From: Glaciecola flavus
GTDB lineage: Bacteria > Pseudomonadota > Gammaproteobacteria > Enterobacterales > Alteromonadaceae
DNA: 64,000 bases
Direction: 5' to 3'
Assembly (NCBI RefSeq): GCF_042646125.1
Contig: NZ_JBHRSW010000007.1
Location: 62,001-126,000 of the forward strand
Positions 42,930 through 52,609 of this stretch are shown piece by piece; position 1 is the stretch's first letter, and each line of letters starts with the position of its first letter. Below the pieces are notes generated by a model, which was given only the letters and a program-made list of their open reading frames with translations, was not told the origin of the DNA and did no database searches. Position numbers and translations under genes: made by a program.

Positions 42930-43928
42930 TTAATAAGGTAGTAAACTGATGGCTGGCTCTTGCAGACAAGACAGTTGCTCTTTTAATGCCAGAATTTGAT
43001 TTTCCCAATATTTATCTTCACCGAACCACGGAAAGGCAGCAGGAAAAGCAGGATCTTGCCAACGCATGTCTAACCAAGCCATATAGTGCACCATACGCAT
43101 CGCCCGTAATGCTTCAATTAACTGTAGCTCCCTGGGATCAAAGTGATGAAACTCATCGTAAGCTTCGATTAAGGTATCAAGCTGCATTAATTGTTGTTGT
43201 CGGTCACCATTTAACATCATCCATAAGTCTTGAATGGCTGGTCCTTGGCGACAATCGTCTAAGTCGACGAATATTGGCCCGTCTTGCCATAATATATTAC
43301 CTGGGTGGCAATCTCCGTGTAGTCTAATTTGCTTATAGTCAGTCGAGTAATATCGACTACTGACCTCAATGACTTGATCGAGTATTACCATAAAAGGTGT
43401 GTGTAAGTGAGAAGGGAGTATCTTAGAATCGGCGAGACGTTGACGCGGCGCATTTAAAAAAGCGCTTGTTGAAATTTGGGGGCGGTGAGCAAAGTTTCTG
43501 GTACTGGCAAGTTTGTGTATTCTTCCAATTAGCCGCCCCATCCACTCGATCTGGTCTAAATTATCGACTTCAAATTGACGCCCGCCAACAGAAGGGAACA
43601 AGGCAAATGAATAGGCGTCGTAGTGATGTAGACTTTTTCCATCAAACAGAAGAGGCGCGACAACTGGCAACTCTGCTTCTTGCAACTCGAGCGCAAAATC
43701 ATGCTCTTCTATTATTTGTCGCTCTTCCCAGCGGCTCGGGCGATAAAACTTGGCAACATAACGTTTTCCATCTTCCAACTTAAATTGGTACACGCGATTT
43801 TCATAACTATTTAGAGCGAGCAAACCAGAATCAATGCGAACGCCTAAGCTTTCGATAGCATCGAGAATTAAGTCGGGGCCTAGGTGTGAAAAACTAAAAT
43901 CTGACGAATCGATTGTCATAAGTGTCAA
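42930..43928 (-). CDS. srkA: Stress response kinase A (YihE)
   Basis: A 332-residue Ser/Thr kinase of the APH/choline-kinase-like fold, similar throughout to E. coli SrkA (328). The conserved opening is LNSYENRVYQFKLEDGKRYV with the ATP-binding lysine in VAKFYRP; the catalytic loop is RLHGDCHPGNILW and the metal site IFVDLDDC. In E. coli it counters stress-induced MazF-type death. The start is probably TTG at 43928, with AGGA six bases upstream, lying directly against the ccoG stop (TAATTG); an ATG three codons later is possible. Confidence 0.92.
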   Translation of the reverse strand: MTLMTIDSSDFSFSHLGPDLILDAIESLGVRIDSGLLALNSYENRVYQFKLEDGKRYVAKFYRPSRWEERQIIEEHDFALELQEAELPVVAPLLFDGKSLHHYDAYSFALFPSVGGRQFEVDNLDQIEWMGRLIGRIHKLASTRNFAHRPQISTSAFLNAPRQRLADSKILPSHLHTPFMVILDQVIEVSSRYYSTDYKQIRLHGDCHPGNILWQDGPIFVDLDDCRQGPAIQDLWMMLNGDRQQQLMQLDTLIEAYDEFHHFDPRELQLIEALRAMRMVHYMAWLDMRWQDPAFPAAFPWFGEDKYWENQILALKEQLSCLQEPAISLLPY

Positions 43929-45356
43929 TTAAAATCCTGTGAAAATAAAGGTGGTGGGTTCGTCGACAACTAGGCTTTCGCTTGTTTCGCTGAGCGAGCG
44001 CACGCTTATATATATTTTCTGAGTACCGACGGAAATTTCTTCAGGATCAACTGCAACGCTAAGCGGCAGGGTATACACCTCTCCTTCTGCCACTTCCACA
44101 CTGGTCTCGCCGAATATTTGCGGGGTGGGTAGCCCTTTAACACTAATTTCGAAGACTTTGTCTTGTTGAGATTTATTGAGTATTTTCACGGTGTAGACGT
44201 TCTCGATTAGGCCTTCATTGGTCTCCCTATCTAGTGAGTTTCGATCTCGAATAATGTCTACTTCCAAAGGAACACGAGTGGCGATGTCCCATACTAGCAT
44301 GCATGTCATCAAACTCAGTACAAATGCATAGCCAATAAGCTTGGGGCGAACGATTTTTGTTTTACCTCCGGCCAATTCATGCTCAGAAGTAAAACTAATC
44401 AAGTTGGGCTCGTATCCCATTTTGTCCATTACCCCGTTACACGCATCAACACATGCGCCACAGTTGATACACTCGTACTGCAGGCCATTTCGAATATCGA
44501 TGCCTGTGGGGCAAACTTGAACACATAGGTTACAGTCAATGCAATCCCCCAGCCCCTTTGATTTTACTTCGTCTTGTGTCATTTTTCGACTGCGTGGTCC
44601 GCGTTGTTCGCCACGCGTAGGATTATAAGAGACGGTGAAGGTATCTTTGTCAAACATCGCCGATTGGAATCGCGCATAAGGGCACATGTGCGTACACATT
44701 ATTTCGCGCATAAATCCGGCATTACCGTAGGTACAGCCGGTAAAAAATATTACCCAAAATGCTAACCAAAAGGAGCTGTTGAAAGTGAAAAAGTCGATAA
44801 AAAGCCTATCAATCTCGGTGAAATAACCAACAAATGTGAGTGAGGTTAGTAGAGCGACCATAATCCAAGAAAAGTGCTTGAGGCTCTTCCGCCAAAACTT
44901 ATCAAAATCCATACTGCGTTGATCGAGTTTCATGCGTTTGTTTCTTGCACCCTCGATTTTTTCTTCAAACCAAATGTATATGAACGTCCAAGTGGTTTGT
45001 GGGCACATAAAGCCACACCAAACTCTGCCGGCAAAGGTTGTGACAAAGAATAGAGCAAATGCAGAGACGATAAAAATGTAGGCAACGACGGTAAGATCTT
45101 GTGGCCACAGCGTAATAGAAAAAATAGTGAAGCGCTGAGCGGCAATGTCGAGCAGGATAGCTTGTTCACCTTGGTACTGTAACCACGGTATTATCGCGAA
45201 GATACCGAGAAAAATTAAGCCAAAAAAACGCCGAATGTTTTCTAGTTTGCCTTGTACAGCCCTAACATAAATGCGGCTTCTAGCCGAATAATTGGGCTTT
45301 GTTGGCTTTTGAATTTTTACTGGCGTGATGTCTTTAACATCAATTTTTTTGTTCAT
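43929..45356 (-). CDS. ccoG: Cytochrome c oxidase accessory protein CcoG
   Basis: CcoG (RdxA/FixG) is a membrane protein with two [4Fe-4S] clusters that reduces copper for assembly of cbb3-type oxidase. The 475-residue protein shows helices near residues 40-200, a cysteine-rich TM region (GFMCPQTTWTF, CTHMCPYARFQSAMFD), and the ferredoxin motifs CIDCNLCVQVCPTGIDIRNG and CINCGACVDACN, followed by an extracytoplasmic immunoglobulin-like C-terminal part. ccoNOPQ and ccoI/S are not in the window. The gene abuts srkA with no gap, an unusual partner. Confidence 0.93.
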   Translation of the reverse strand: MNKKIDVKDITPVKIQKPTKPNYSARSRIYVRAVQGKLENIRRFFGLIFLGIFAIIPWLQYQGEQAILLDIAAQRFTIFSITLWPQDLTVVAYIFIVSAFALFFVTTFAGRVWCGFMCPQTTWTFIYIWFEEKIEGARNKRMKLDQRSMDFDKFWRKSLKHFSWIMVALLTSLTFVGYFTEIDRLFIDFFTFNSSFWLAFWVIFFTGCTYGNAGFMREIMCTHMCPYARFQSAMFDKDTFTVSYNPTRGEQRGPRSRKMTQDEVKSKGLGDCIDCNLCVQVCPTGIDIRNGLQYECINCGACVDACNGVMDKMGYEPNLISFTSEHELAGGKTKIVRPKLIGYAFVLSLMTCMLVWDIATRVPLEVDIIRDRNSLDRETNEGLIENVYTVKILNKSQQDKVFEISVKGLPTPQIFGETSVEVAEGEVYTLPLSVAVDPEEISVGTQKIYISVRSLSETSESLVVDEPTTFIFTGF

Positions 45357-45668
45357 ATTGTTACAAGTTGTCCAGATTAAAAGGGAAAGTAGCTTTTTTT
45401 AAGGTGGCGACTACTTAATTGTGTTCTCAGTATACCAACTCGGCGTCGATTATTCTTATTTGAGATCAATTTTTTAGTGTTGCAGTTTTGACTGAAGACA
45501 TACCTATTTAGAGAGTGAGGCGATTAAAACAGGATAATATGCGTATTTTTCCGTGTCTTGTGGCAGCGCCAACCACTCAGTTTTCGTATGAATATGCATA
45601 ACTTAAGCATGCTGTTTAATGTATAAAAGTAGAGTAAACTACTTCCTCAAACAGAGGAAGTGCAGTTT
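45357..45668. other. 312-base intergenic region, no gene
   Basis: This stretch between ccoG and the small membrane protein gene is AT-rich and likely holds divergent promoters. TTGAGATCAA near 45470 is a short palindrome, but it does not have the TTGAT-N4-ATCAA spacing of an FNR/Anr site. I see no RNA gene or repeat. Confidence 0.5.
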
Positions 45669-46025
45669 ATGTGGCGCAACATAGTCGTTATTGTGCAAAT
45701 ATTATTAATTATCTGGTTACTGCAGACTAAATGGGTGCAGGACATGTTCTCGTCTGTGCAGTTGACCTTGAGTGATTGGGTGGCGAGTGTATTGACTGTG
45801 CCCGACAGGCAAAAGATTGCTTCATTAAGAGACAGTTACATGCGTAACAATATGGCCTTACAACCTCATCAAACAGATTATGTTTTTGAAGTGACGGACA
45901 CGATTGAAGGCATTCAAAAATTTCATACTTTGTATTGTAAAGACGGTGATAAAAACCCCTATTTATACGGAAACAACCTTCGTAAATTTTGTTCGAAAAT
46001 AGAAGAGTCGGGCATTCTTCCGTAG
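45669..46025 (+). CDS. Hypothetical single-pass membrane protein
   Basis: A 118-residue protein with one N-terminal membrane helix (about residues 3-20, IVVIVQILLIIWLL) followed by a soluble segment with two cysteines near the end (LYCKDGDKN and KFCSKIEE). The downstream part probably lies in the periplasm. No family recognised. The ATG at 45669 is chosen over a GTG three codons earlier because GAGGAA lies 10 bases before it. Its end is 30 bases from the convergent diguanylate cyclase gene. Confidence 0.6.
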   Translation: MWRNIVVIVQILLIIWLLQTKWVQDMFSSVQLTLSDWVASVLTVPDRQKIASLRDSYMRNNMALQPHQTDYVFEVTDTIEGIQKFHTLYCKDGDKNPYLYGNNLRKFCSKIEESGILP

Positions 46026-46054
46026 TACTTTTTTCATTTGTGCCTCAGTGAGTT

Positions 46055-46981
46055 TTATGCCACTTCGACATTTCTCTGCTTTAACTTGGCTGGCTCATAA
46101 ACTGCAAATTGATGTTTGCCTTTCTTCTTTGCGGCAAAAAGTGCTGAGTCTGCCCACTCTGTAATGTTCTTATAGTTTAATAATTCTACTGTTTCAGTGC
46201 CTTCGAAAGCCACTATTCCTATGGAGGTGGCAATGGATAGTTTGTGGCCATCAATAATCTGTGATTTGCTCAGTGCATTGAGAATCCGTTTGGCCAGTTT
46301 CTTGGTGTTTTCTTCGGTGGATTTTGGTAACAGTAATCCAAATTCGTCACCACCAAATCGGCCAAGTGTATCCATATCTCGAATATTGGCAGTAACGGTT
46401 GCAACAAATGCCCTCAAATATTCATCACCCGTAGCGTGACCGTATTTGTCATTTATTTGCTTAAATTTATCTAAATCAAAATACATGAACGCAATACACT
46501 CTTGTTGTCGTCTCGAACTAGTGATGGCTTGCTTGGCTCTGTCGCTGAACAAATATCTATTACACGCGCCAGTAAGCGCATCATAATGTGCTAAGCGTTT
46601 CAAATGTAGGTCTTTTCTGAAGTCTCGTTTCAACGTATTGAGCAAATACTTTAATATTTGTGGGGTAATCGCATGGCTTGGAAAGGCGTCAACAGTATAG
46701 TTTCGGTAGCCACTGACATCAAAACTGTCAAAACTTTCTGACAATACCAATATTGGGCAAGGTAGTTCTTTTGCCGAATACTGCTTAGATAGCTGCCGTC
46801 TAAGGGGGATAAATTGATCTTGCGTCACTAGGATAAAAGCAGAATCAAACGAGTTTTCTTCTACTTCCAATTCATACCCTCTTTCATGGCAAACAATTTC
46901 TTCAACTTGAGAAATTACTTTTAGGGTAGCCGTCAACCACTCACGCTCTTTGGCGTTTTCATTGATCAAAAAAATATTCAT
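46055..46981 (-). CDS. Diguanylate cyclase with N-terminal receiver-like domain
   Basis: A 308-residue cytosolic protein that would make cyclic di-GMP. The GGDEF domain occupies about residues 130-300 with DALTGACNRYLF, the intact active-site motif GGDEF near residue 207, and no upstream RxxD inhibitory site that I can assign. Residues 1-115 have a CheY-like layout (MNIFLINENAKEREWL, PILVLSE) but lack the acidic pair and a clear phosphoacceptor Asp, so the receiver seems degenerate. Lifestyle, motility or biofilm control is inferred from family. Confidence 0.87.
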   Translation of the reverse strand: MNIFLINENAKEREWLTATLKVISQVEEIVCHERGYELEVEENSFDSAFILVTQDQFIPLRRQLSKQYSAKELPCPILVLSESFDSFDVSGYRNYTVDAFPSHAITPQILKYLLNTLKRDFRKDLHLKRLAHYDALTGACNRYLFSDRAKQAITSSRRQQECIAFMYFDLDKFKQINDKYGHATGDEYLRAFVATVTANIRDMDTLGRFGGDEFGLLLPKSTEENTKKLAKRILNALSKSQIIDGHKLSIATSIGIVAFEGTETVELLNYKNITEWADSALFAAKKKGKHQFAVYEPAKLKQRNVEVA

Positions 46982-47194
46982 ATGCGCACCGTTTTACACA
47001 GATTTTGTGTATTTTTTTAATTTTTATTTTTGTTTTTGTTATTACTTATACATTGTACAAAAGTATTAATAAAAGTTCAAAAAATAAACAATTTGTATGA
47101 TTTAAGTACGCGTAAATCAAAGCCTTAGTGTTGTGTAAAAAAGACAAGTAAGCATTACGAAGGCTTTACAATAGAAAATGTGCTTACAGGGAGT

Positions 47195-47725
47195 TCACGG
47201 TTGTTTGTCGTCGAAAGCGATTGATTGACTGGTAATAAGCCCATCTCTGATGTTAATTAGTTGTTCCGGCTTACTCCATTGTTTGACATCCAAGTCAAAC
47301 GGATCAACAAAAGTCATATAAGCCAGATCAGCATTAGCCCAATCAGGTAACGTAAGGGTTTCCTCACTACCATCAAAGCCGCTTTGCATGAAACAAGCGT
47401 ACAGCCAAGTGTTGTCAGGTAGAGTGCCAAGCGGTGCGCTTACTTTTACATTTAAGCCCGTGTCCTCCCAAACGGCTCTGTGCGCTGCACATTGCCCAGA
47501 CTCGCTAGGTTTGTTGGTGCGCGCGGGTATACTGTAGGATTTGTCATCGTGAACAAGTGCGAGTATTCGCCCATTTTTGCTAATTAAACAAGCCGCGGGT
47601 GATTTCAGGCTACTGTGGTGAGAAACATCCACTCTGCAGCTTGGTGCCGAAAACTCTCGTTGCGTGCACGAGACGAGCAGTGTTGTAAGCAAGCATAAAA
47701 GTACAGTTCTAGTTTTGTCAGTCAT
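47195..47725 (-). CDS. Lipoprotein with degenerate Nudix-like domain
   Basis: A 176-residue lipoprotein: signal peptide with lipobox LVSC (Cys20). The body has the order of a Nudix fold: AACLISKNGRILALVHDDKSYSIPAR, then GQCAAHRAVWEDTGL. The latter keeps spacing of the Nudix box helix but the catalytic REUxEE residues are eroded to RAxxED, and an expected Glu before it is absent. It therefore looks like an envelope-located, possibly inactive Nudix relative used for binding. Cys in SGQCAAH and CFMQ add to the oddity. No partner gene is adjacent. Confidence 0.6.
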   Translation of the reverse strand: MTDKTRTVLLCLLTTLLVSCTQREFSAPSCRVDVSHHSSLKSPAACLISKNGRILALVHDDKSYSIPARTNKPSESGQCAAHRAVWEDTGLNVKVSAPLGTLPDNTWLYACFMQSGFDGSEETLTLPDWANADLAYMTFVDPFDLDVKQWSKPEQLINIRDGLITSQSIAFDDKQP

Positions 47726-48195
47726 AGTTATGTAACCCAGTCACTTGGCTTTTTTGAGTGAACAGCAACTTTACTTACGGGGTGTGTTCCATACAAGTAC
47801 AAAGTTGGGATAAATCACCCCTCATAAATACGTTGATTGCTCAGCGAGGCCTTGTATGTTGAAAAGTTGTTACAAAAAACGCAAAAAAACAAGCTTATAC
47901 GGCATCGAAAGACAATGCTTCTTGCAAGCTATTGACAATCGTATTAACGTGACTTTGTGTAAAGTTTCAATCCACTTATCACTTTTCGCGTATATTCACT
48001 TAAGCATCTAAAACCAAGGGCTTTTGTTATTTACATTTGCCTGCAAGATTTATGACGCGAGTGACAATAATTAAGGCGCCCCTTTGTCAAACGGTAATGG
48101 TTGTGATGAGTGAATTGCGGCGGAAATATTAGGCAAAATCAATTACGTCAAATGTCTGCAAACAAACATTGAAATAAAATCCCAAATGTACCGGT
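47726..48195. other. 470-base intergenic region, no gene
   Basis: Nothing coding is supportable between the Nudix-like lipoprotein and the RND operon. The sequence contains promoter-like AT-rich tracts around 47940-48010 (for example TTGACAATCG near 47931) but no repeat or RNA structure I can defend. Confidence 0.45.
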
Positions 48196-48220
48196 CAAGT
48201 TTTAGCTTGAGCTAAACTTG
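48196..48220 (+). promoter_or_regulatory. Inverted repeat in the RND operon leader
   Basis: CAAGTTTTAGC (48196-48206) and GCTAAACTTG (48211-48220) are complementary apart from one extra T, with a TTGA loop. It ends 30 bases before the adaptor ATG. It could be the operator of the operon's regulator or an mRNA hairpin. Confidence 0.45.
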
Positions 48221-48250
48221 TGGATTTGGAGTAGGCGGTCGAGGAATGTT

Positions 48251-49303
48251 ATGAGTAAAATAATTAAAATATCGCCATTACTATTGGGTGTGGTTGTGCT
48301 TGTGGGTTTTCTGGTTTATATGAATTTACCAGAGGAGAATGTGGCAGCAGGAGGCAGAAGTGGTGGAACAACACCCGTAGCAGTTAAATCAGCAGCTCAA
48401 GAGTCGTTTCCTGTTGTGGTGGAAGCATTGGGGACGGCTGTCGCTAACGAGTCAGTCTACATAACGGCGCAGCAAGCAGAGACGCTAACCACTGTGCTTT
48501 TTGAAGATGGGGACATTGTTGAACGCGGGCAATTGCTTGCACAGTTGAATAATCGAGCAGAGCTTGCAAAATTAAATGAAATAGAAATTAATCTCGCTGA
48601 TGCGAAGCGTCAGTTAACGCGAATTAAAGATTTAGCGAAAGAGAGAGCCGCGTCTCAACAGCTGCTCGATGAACAAGAGGCTCGGGTAAAAGCCCTTATT
48701 GCACAGCGCGAAGTCGCTAAGGCAGAGCTAGAAGAACGCAAGGTTATCGCTCCGTTTAATGGTCGCCTGGGTACACGAATGATGAGTATTGGCAGCCTAG
48801 TGAGACCAGGAGACGTCATCACCACGCTAGACGACTTAAGTACAATCAAGGTTGATTTTAATGTCAGCGAAAATCACCTTGCGAGCCTTGCAAATGGGCA
48901 AAATATCAGTGCAACTTCTGTTGCTTATCCCGGCGAAGTCTTTTCTGGCAATATAACAAATGTAGAATCCAGAATTGACCCTGTTACGCGCTCGATAAGA
49001 GTACGGGCACGCATTGAAAATGAAGACCTCAAACTCAGACCGGGGTTGTTATTGCAAGTAAGTATAGAAAAGCGCGTGCTTAACGCACTAGTTGTCCCAG
49101 AAAGTGCTTTGGTGCCTGATGGCGATAAGCAATACCTGTATTTGGTTAACGGTGATAACAAAGCTGTGAAAAGGGAAGTCGTTGTTGGCGAGCGCAAACC
49201 TGGTTTAGTGCAAATTGTTGACGGTTTATCAGAGGGAGACAAGGTTGTGGTTGAGGGTACCTTGCGTATTAGAGATGGTTCAAGCGTAAAAATTATTGGT
49301 TAG
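48251..49303 (+). CDS. RND efflux periplasmic adaptor (MFP), second system
   Basis: A 350-residue adaptor with an N-terminal hydrophobic anchor (LLLGVVVLVGFLVYMNL), lipoyl halves TTVLFEDGDIVERGQLLAQL and VIAPFNGRLGTRMMSIGSLV, a short helical hairpin, and the beta-barrel and MP domains ending VEGTLRIRDGSSVKI. It resembles the MexE/AcrA-like single-helix-hairpin group. The ATG at 48251 has GAGGA seven bases upstream; 11 residues of open frame before it are not needed. It is followed by its permease after 11 bases. Confidence 0.9.
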   Translation: MSKIIKISPLLLGVVVLVGFLVYMNLPEENVAAGGRSGGTTPVAVKSAAQESFPVVVEALGTAVANESVYITAQQAETLTTVLFEDGDIVERGQLLAQLNNRAELAKLNEIEINLADAKRQLTRIKDLAKERAASQQLLDEQEARVKALIAQREVAKAELEERKVIAPFNGRLGTRMMSIGSLVRPGDVITTLDDLSTIKVDFNVSENHLASLANGQNISATSVAYPGEVFSGNITNVESRIDPVTRSIRVRARIENEDLKLRPGLLLQVSIEKRVLNALVVPESALVPDGDKQYLYLVNGDNKAVKREVVVGERKPGLVQIVDGLSEGDKVVVEGTLRIRDGSSVKIIG

Positions 49304-49314
49304 GGATAGAAAAA

Positions 49315-52300
49315 ATGCTCATTTCGGATCTTTCTGTTAAACGACCTGTATTTGCGTCTGTTGTCAATTTGTTGCTCCTTGTATTTGGCGTCGTGGCAAT
49401 CACATTTTTATCTTTGCGTGAATACCCTGACATCGACCCCCCTATCGTCTCTGTAAGCACACAATATCCGGGCGCTTCCGCTGATATTGTGGAAACGCGC
49501 ATTACACAAATCTTAGAGGACAGAATCAGTGGTATTGAAGGGATAAAGAACATTTCATCATCAAGTCGCAATGGTCGCTCAAATATCACGATTGAATTCC
49601 AGTTAAGCAGAGACATTGATGCGGCCGCAAATGATGTGAGAGAACGTATATCTCGAGCATTGAACAATTTACCTGATCAGGCGCTTCCCCCAGAAGTTGC
49701 TAAATCAAATTCAGATGAAAATGCTATTATTTGGTACAACTTGCGTAGTACCAATTTAAATGTCATGGAACTTACCGATTACGCTGACCGTTTTGTGGTT
49801 GATCGTTTATCTATTGCAGAAGGCGTCGCTCGTATCCAGCTAGGTGGTGGTCGGACGTATGCAATGAAAGTTTGGCTTGACCGCAATGCTATGGCTGCTC
49901 GAGGGATCACGGTTACAGATATTGAACGCGTGATTAGATCTGAAAACGTTGAGTTACCGGCAGGTAGAGTCGAATCGAACGAACGTGATTTTGATGTTCG
50001 TGTGGCAAGAAGTTTCTTATCACCTGAAGACTTCGCTGAGTTAACCGTTGCGGCTGGTGCAGACGGCTACTTGGTGAAATTGCGTGAAGTCGCGCATGTA
50101 GAACTAACAGCTGCTGACGATGAGACGGATTTTCGCGGTGACGGTGTGAACATGATTGGCTTGGGTATTATCAAGCAATCCAAAGCCAATACGCTAGAAG
50201 TGGCACGATCCGCTAGAGAAGCAATAGAGCGTATTGAAAAAACCTTACCTGACAACATTTTTATCGTACCGAGTTATGATTCTTCCATATTTATTGAAGA
50301 ATCAATAAACGAAGTCTACAACACGCTTGCGATCGCTATGCTGATGGTTGTGGTCGTAATTTATTTGTTTTTGGGTAATGTTCGCGCCACCCTTATTCCT
50401 GCGGTAACCGTACCCGTTTCATTGGTAGCGGCATTCATTGTCATGTTTGCGCTTGGTTTTTCGATAAATTTATTAACGCTGTTGGCCTTAGTACTAGCAA
50501 TTGGATTGGTGGTAGATGATGCTATCGTCGTGCTTGAGAATATTTATCGCCGAATTGAATTGGGCGAGCCCCCCATTCTTGCTGCTTATCGGGGAGCAAG
50601 AGAAGTCGGTTTTGCGGTAATTGCAACCACTTTGGTGCTTATTTCTGTGTTTGTACCCTTGGTGTTTTTAGAGGGAAATATTGGTCGCTTGTTCACTGAG
50701 TTTGCGCTTGCTATTGCAGCCGCGGTGGCGTTTTCGAGTTTCACTGCACTCACATTATCACCAATGATGGCGTCTAAGTTGCTCAAAAAACGGGAGCGAA
50801 ATTCGGGCTTTGGTGTTTGGATGGACAAAGCCTTTGCTAAATTTGAAGGCAGCTATTATCGAGCACTTGGCACAAGTTTGCGTCAACCGATACTGATGGT
50901 CTTACTGTTACTTGCATCAATGGCCTTAATTTGGCAAATGCAAGGAAAGCTAAAAGAAGAGTTTGTGCCGCGTGAGGACAGAGGTAACTTCTTCATTTTA
51001 ATGCAAGCGCAAGAAGGGGCGAGTTTTGAGAGTAATTCCCGTAACCTTAAAAAAATCGAAGATGTGTTGATGCCTTATCGAGAATCAGGCGAAATTGAGC
51101 GATTACTGGTTCGTACCCCCGGATTTGGTGGCAGGGCAGGCATTGCTATCATTGGCATGCCTAGTTGGGAAACGCGTCCTCGCTCAACTTTTGAACTAAT
51201 GCGTGAAATGAGCGCTAAACTCTCTCAAATCCCAGATGTTCGCGCTTTTGCCATCATGCGCTCTGCGATTGGGGGAAGAGGATTGGGGAGACCTGTACAG
51301 TTTGTATTGCAAGGTAACACCTATGAAGAGCTTGTTGAATGGCGTGATATTGTTATTGCCAAAGCGCGACAGAACCCCGGTTTGGTGCGTATAGATTCTG
51401 ATTATAAAGAAACCTCTCCTCAATTATTGGTTGATATTGATAGAGATAGAGCAGCAGACTTAGGAGTTTCAATTTTAGAAATTGGCCGAACACTTGAAAC
51501 TATGTTGGGTCAAAGGCGTGTGTCGACCTTCTTAGATCGCGGCCAAGAATATGATGTGATTATTGAGGGAAATGAGGAAGATTATCGAAGTCCAGACAGT
51601 ATAGACAATATTTACGTTCGCTCCGATCGCACCGGACGTTTAATTCCCTTGGACAATCTCGTCTCAGTTAAAGAGCAGGCTACGTCGACCACCTTAAATC
51701 GCTACAACCGCATGCGTGCCGTGACGATTAGTGCTAACTTAGCCGATGACTACACAATCGCCGAAGCGTTGACATTTTTGGAAGGGATAGTCGAAAGTGA
51801 ATTGCCCGACCAAGTTTCGATTGACTACAAAGGCGAATCACAGTTGTATCAAGAGTCAGGATCTAGTTTTGTGTTTATATTTGCCTTGGCTTTAGCGGTT
51901 ACATACTTAGTGTTAGCTGCGCAGTTTGAGAGTTGGATTCACCCTTTGGTCATTATGTTTACGGTTCCTTTGGCTTTGGTGGGTGCTTACGTGGGGTTGT
52001 ATTTAGCTGACATGTCCATCAATATCTACAGTCAAATTGGTTTGGTAATGCTCATTGGTTTAGCGGCGAAAAACGGAATTTTGATTGTTGAATTTACGAA
52101 TCAACTGCGCGATGCGGGGGTTGAATTTGAGGAGGCGATTAAAAAAGCCGCAACGCAACGGCTGCGCCCAATTGTTATGACTGGCTTTACAACTGTATTT
52201 AGCGCTTTGCCACTGGTACTTGCCACTGGGCCTGGCGCAGAGTCGCGTATGGTAATCGGCATGGTTATCTTTGCAGGCGTGATTTTTTCTACCTTTATGA

Positions 52301-52464
52301 CGCTATTTATCATCCCGACCGCATACAATTATTTGGCTCGTCATACAGGATCACCAGAACTACGAACGCGCAAACTAGAAAAGTTACAGGAAGCGCTACC
52401 TTACAATAAGGGAGAGAATGCTTCACTTGATGGTTCACCCGTGAAGGAAGCGACGAAGATCTAA
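49315..52464 (+). CDS. RND efflux permease (AcrB/HAE1-like), second system
   Basis: A 1049-residue, 12-helix RND proton antiporter. The proton-relay residues are intact: the Asp pair in LAIGLVVDDAIVVLENIYRR (TM4) and the Lys in LIGLAAKNGILIVEF (TM10), unlike the first RND permease of this window. The N-terminal LSVKRPVFASVVNLLLLVFG is typical. It would export hydrophobic compounds through TolC. The MarR-GNAT gene 145 bases downstream in the same direction may be linked to its control. Confidence 0.93.
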   Translation: MLISDLSVKRPVFASVVNLLLLVFGVVAITFLSLREYPDIDPPIVSVSTQYPGASADIVETRITQILEDRISGIEGIKNISSSSRNGRSNITIEFQLSRDIDAAANDVRERISRALNNLPDQALPPEVAKSNSDENAIIWYNLRSTNLNVMELTDYADRFVVDRLSIAEGVARIQLGGGRTYAMKVWLDRNAMAARGITVTDIERVIRSENVELPAGRVESNERDFDVRVARSFLSPEDFAELTVAAGADGYLVKLREVAHVELTAADDETDFRGDGVNMIGLGIIKQSKANTLEVARSAREAIERIEKTLPDNIFIVPSYDSSIFIEESINEVYNTLAIAMLMVVVVIYLFLGNVRATLIPAVTVPVSLVAAFIVMFALGFSINLLTLLALVLAIGLVVDDAIVVLENIYRRIELGEPPILAAYRGAREVGFAVIATTLVLISVFVPLVFLEGNIGRLFTEFALAIAAAVAFSSFTALTLSPMMASKLLKKRERNSGFGVWMDKAFAKFEGSYYRALGTSLRQPILMVLLLLASMALIWQMQGKLKEEFVPREDRGNFFILMQAQEGASFESNSRNLKKIEDVLMPYRESGEIERLLVRTPGFGGRAGIAIIGMPSWETRPRSTFELMREMSAKLSQIPDVRAFAIMRSAIGGRGLGRPVQFVLQGNTYEELVEWRDIVIAKARQNPGLVRIDSDYKETSPQLLVDIDRDRAADLGVSILEIGRTLETMLGQRRVSTFLDRGQEYDVIIEGNEEDYRSPDSIDNIYVRSDRTGRLIPLDNLVSVKEQATSTTLNRYNRMRAVTISANLADDYTIAEALTFLEGIVESELPDQVSIDYKGESQLYQESGSSFVFIFALALAVTYLVLAAQFESWIHPLVIMFTVPLALVGAYVGLYLADMSINIYSQIGLVMLIGLAAKNGILIVEFTNQLRDAGVEFEEAIKKAATQRLRPIVMTGFTTVFSALPLVLATGPGAESRMVIGMVIFAGVIFSTFMTLFIIPTAYNYLARHTGSPELRTRKLEKLQEALPYNKGENASLDGSPVKEATKI

Positions 52465-52609
52465 TGCTGTTGAAACGGCGCAGCGAGAAGTCTACGCCGT
52501 ATACTCATTACCTTGAATCACCGTTAACTTTTTATTTGACACTTAAAATAAATAACAATATAAGTAGTTATATAAATTATTATATAAACGATTATTTTAA
52601 GGGCAGTTG

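Noticed and set aside
45465..45480. FNR/Anr box upstream of ccoG
   Set aside because: TTGAGATCAA is a palindrome but lacks the four-base spacer of TTGAT-N4-ATCAA.
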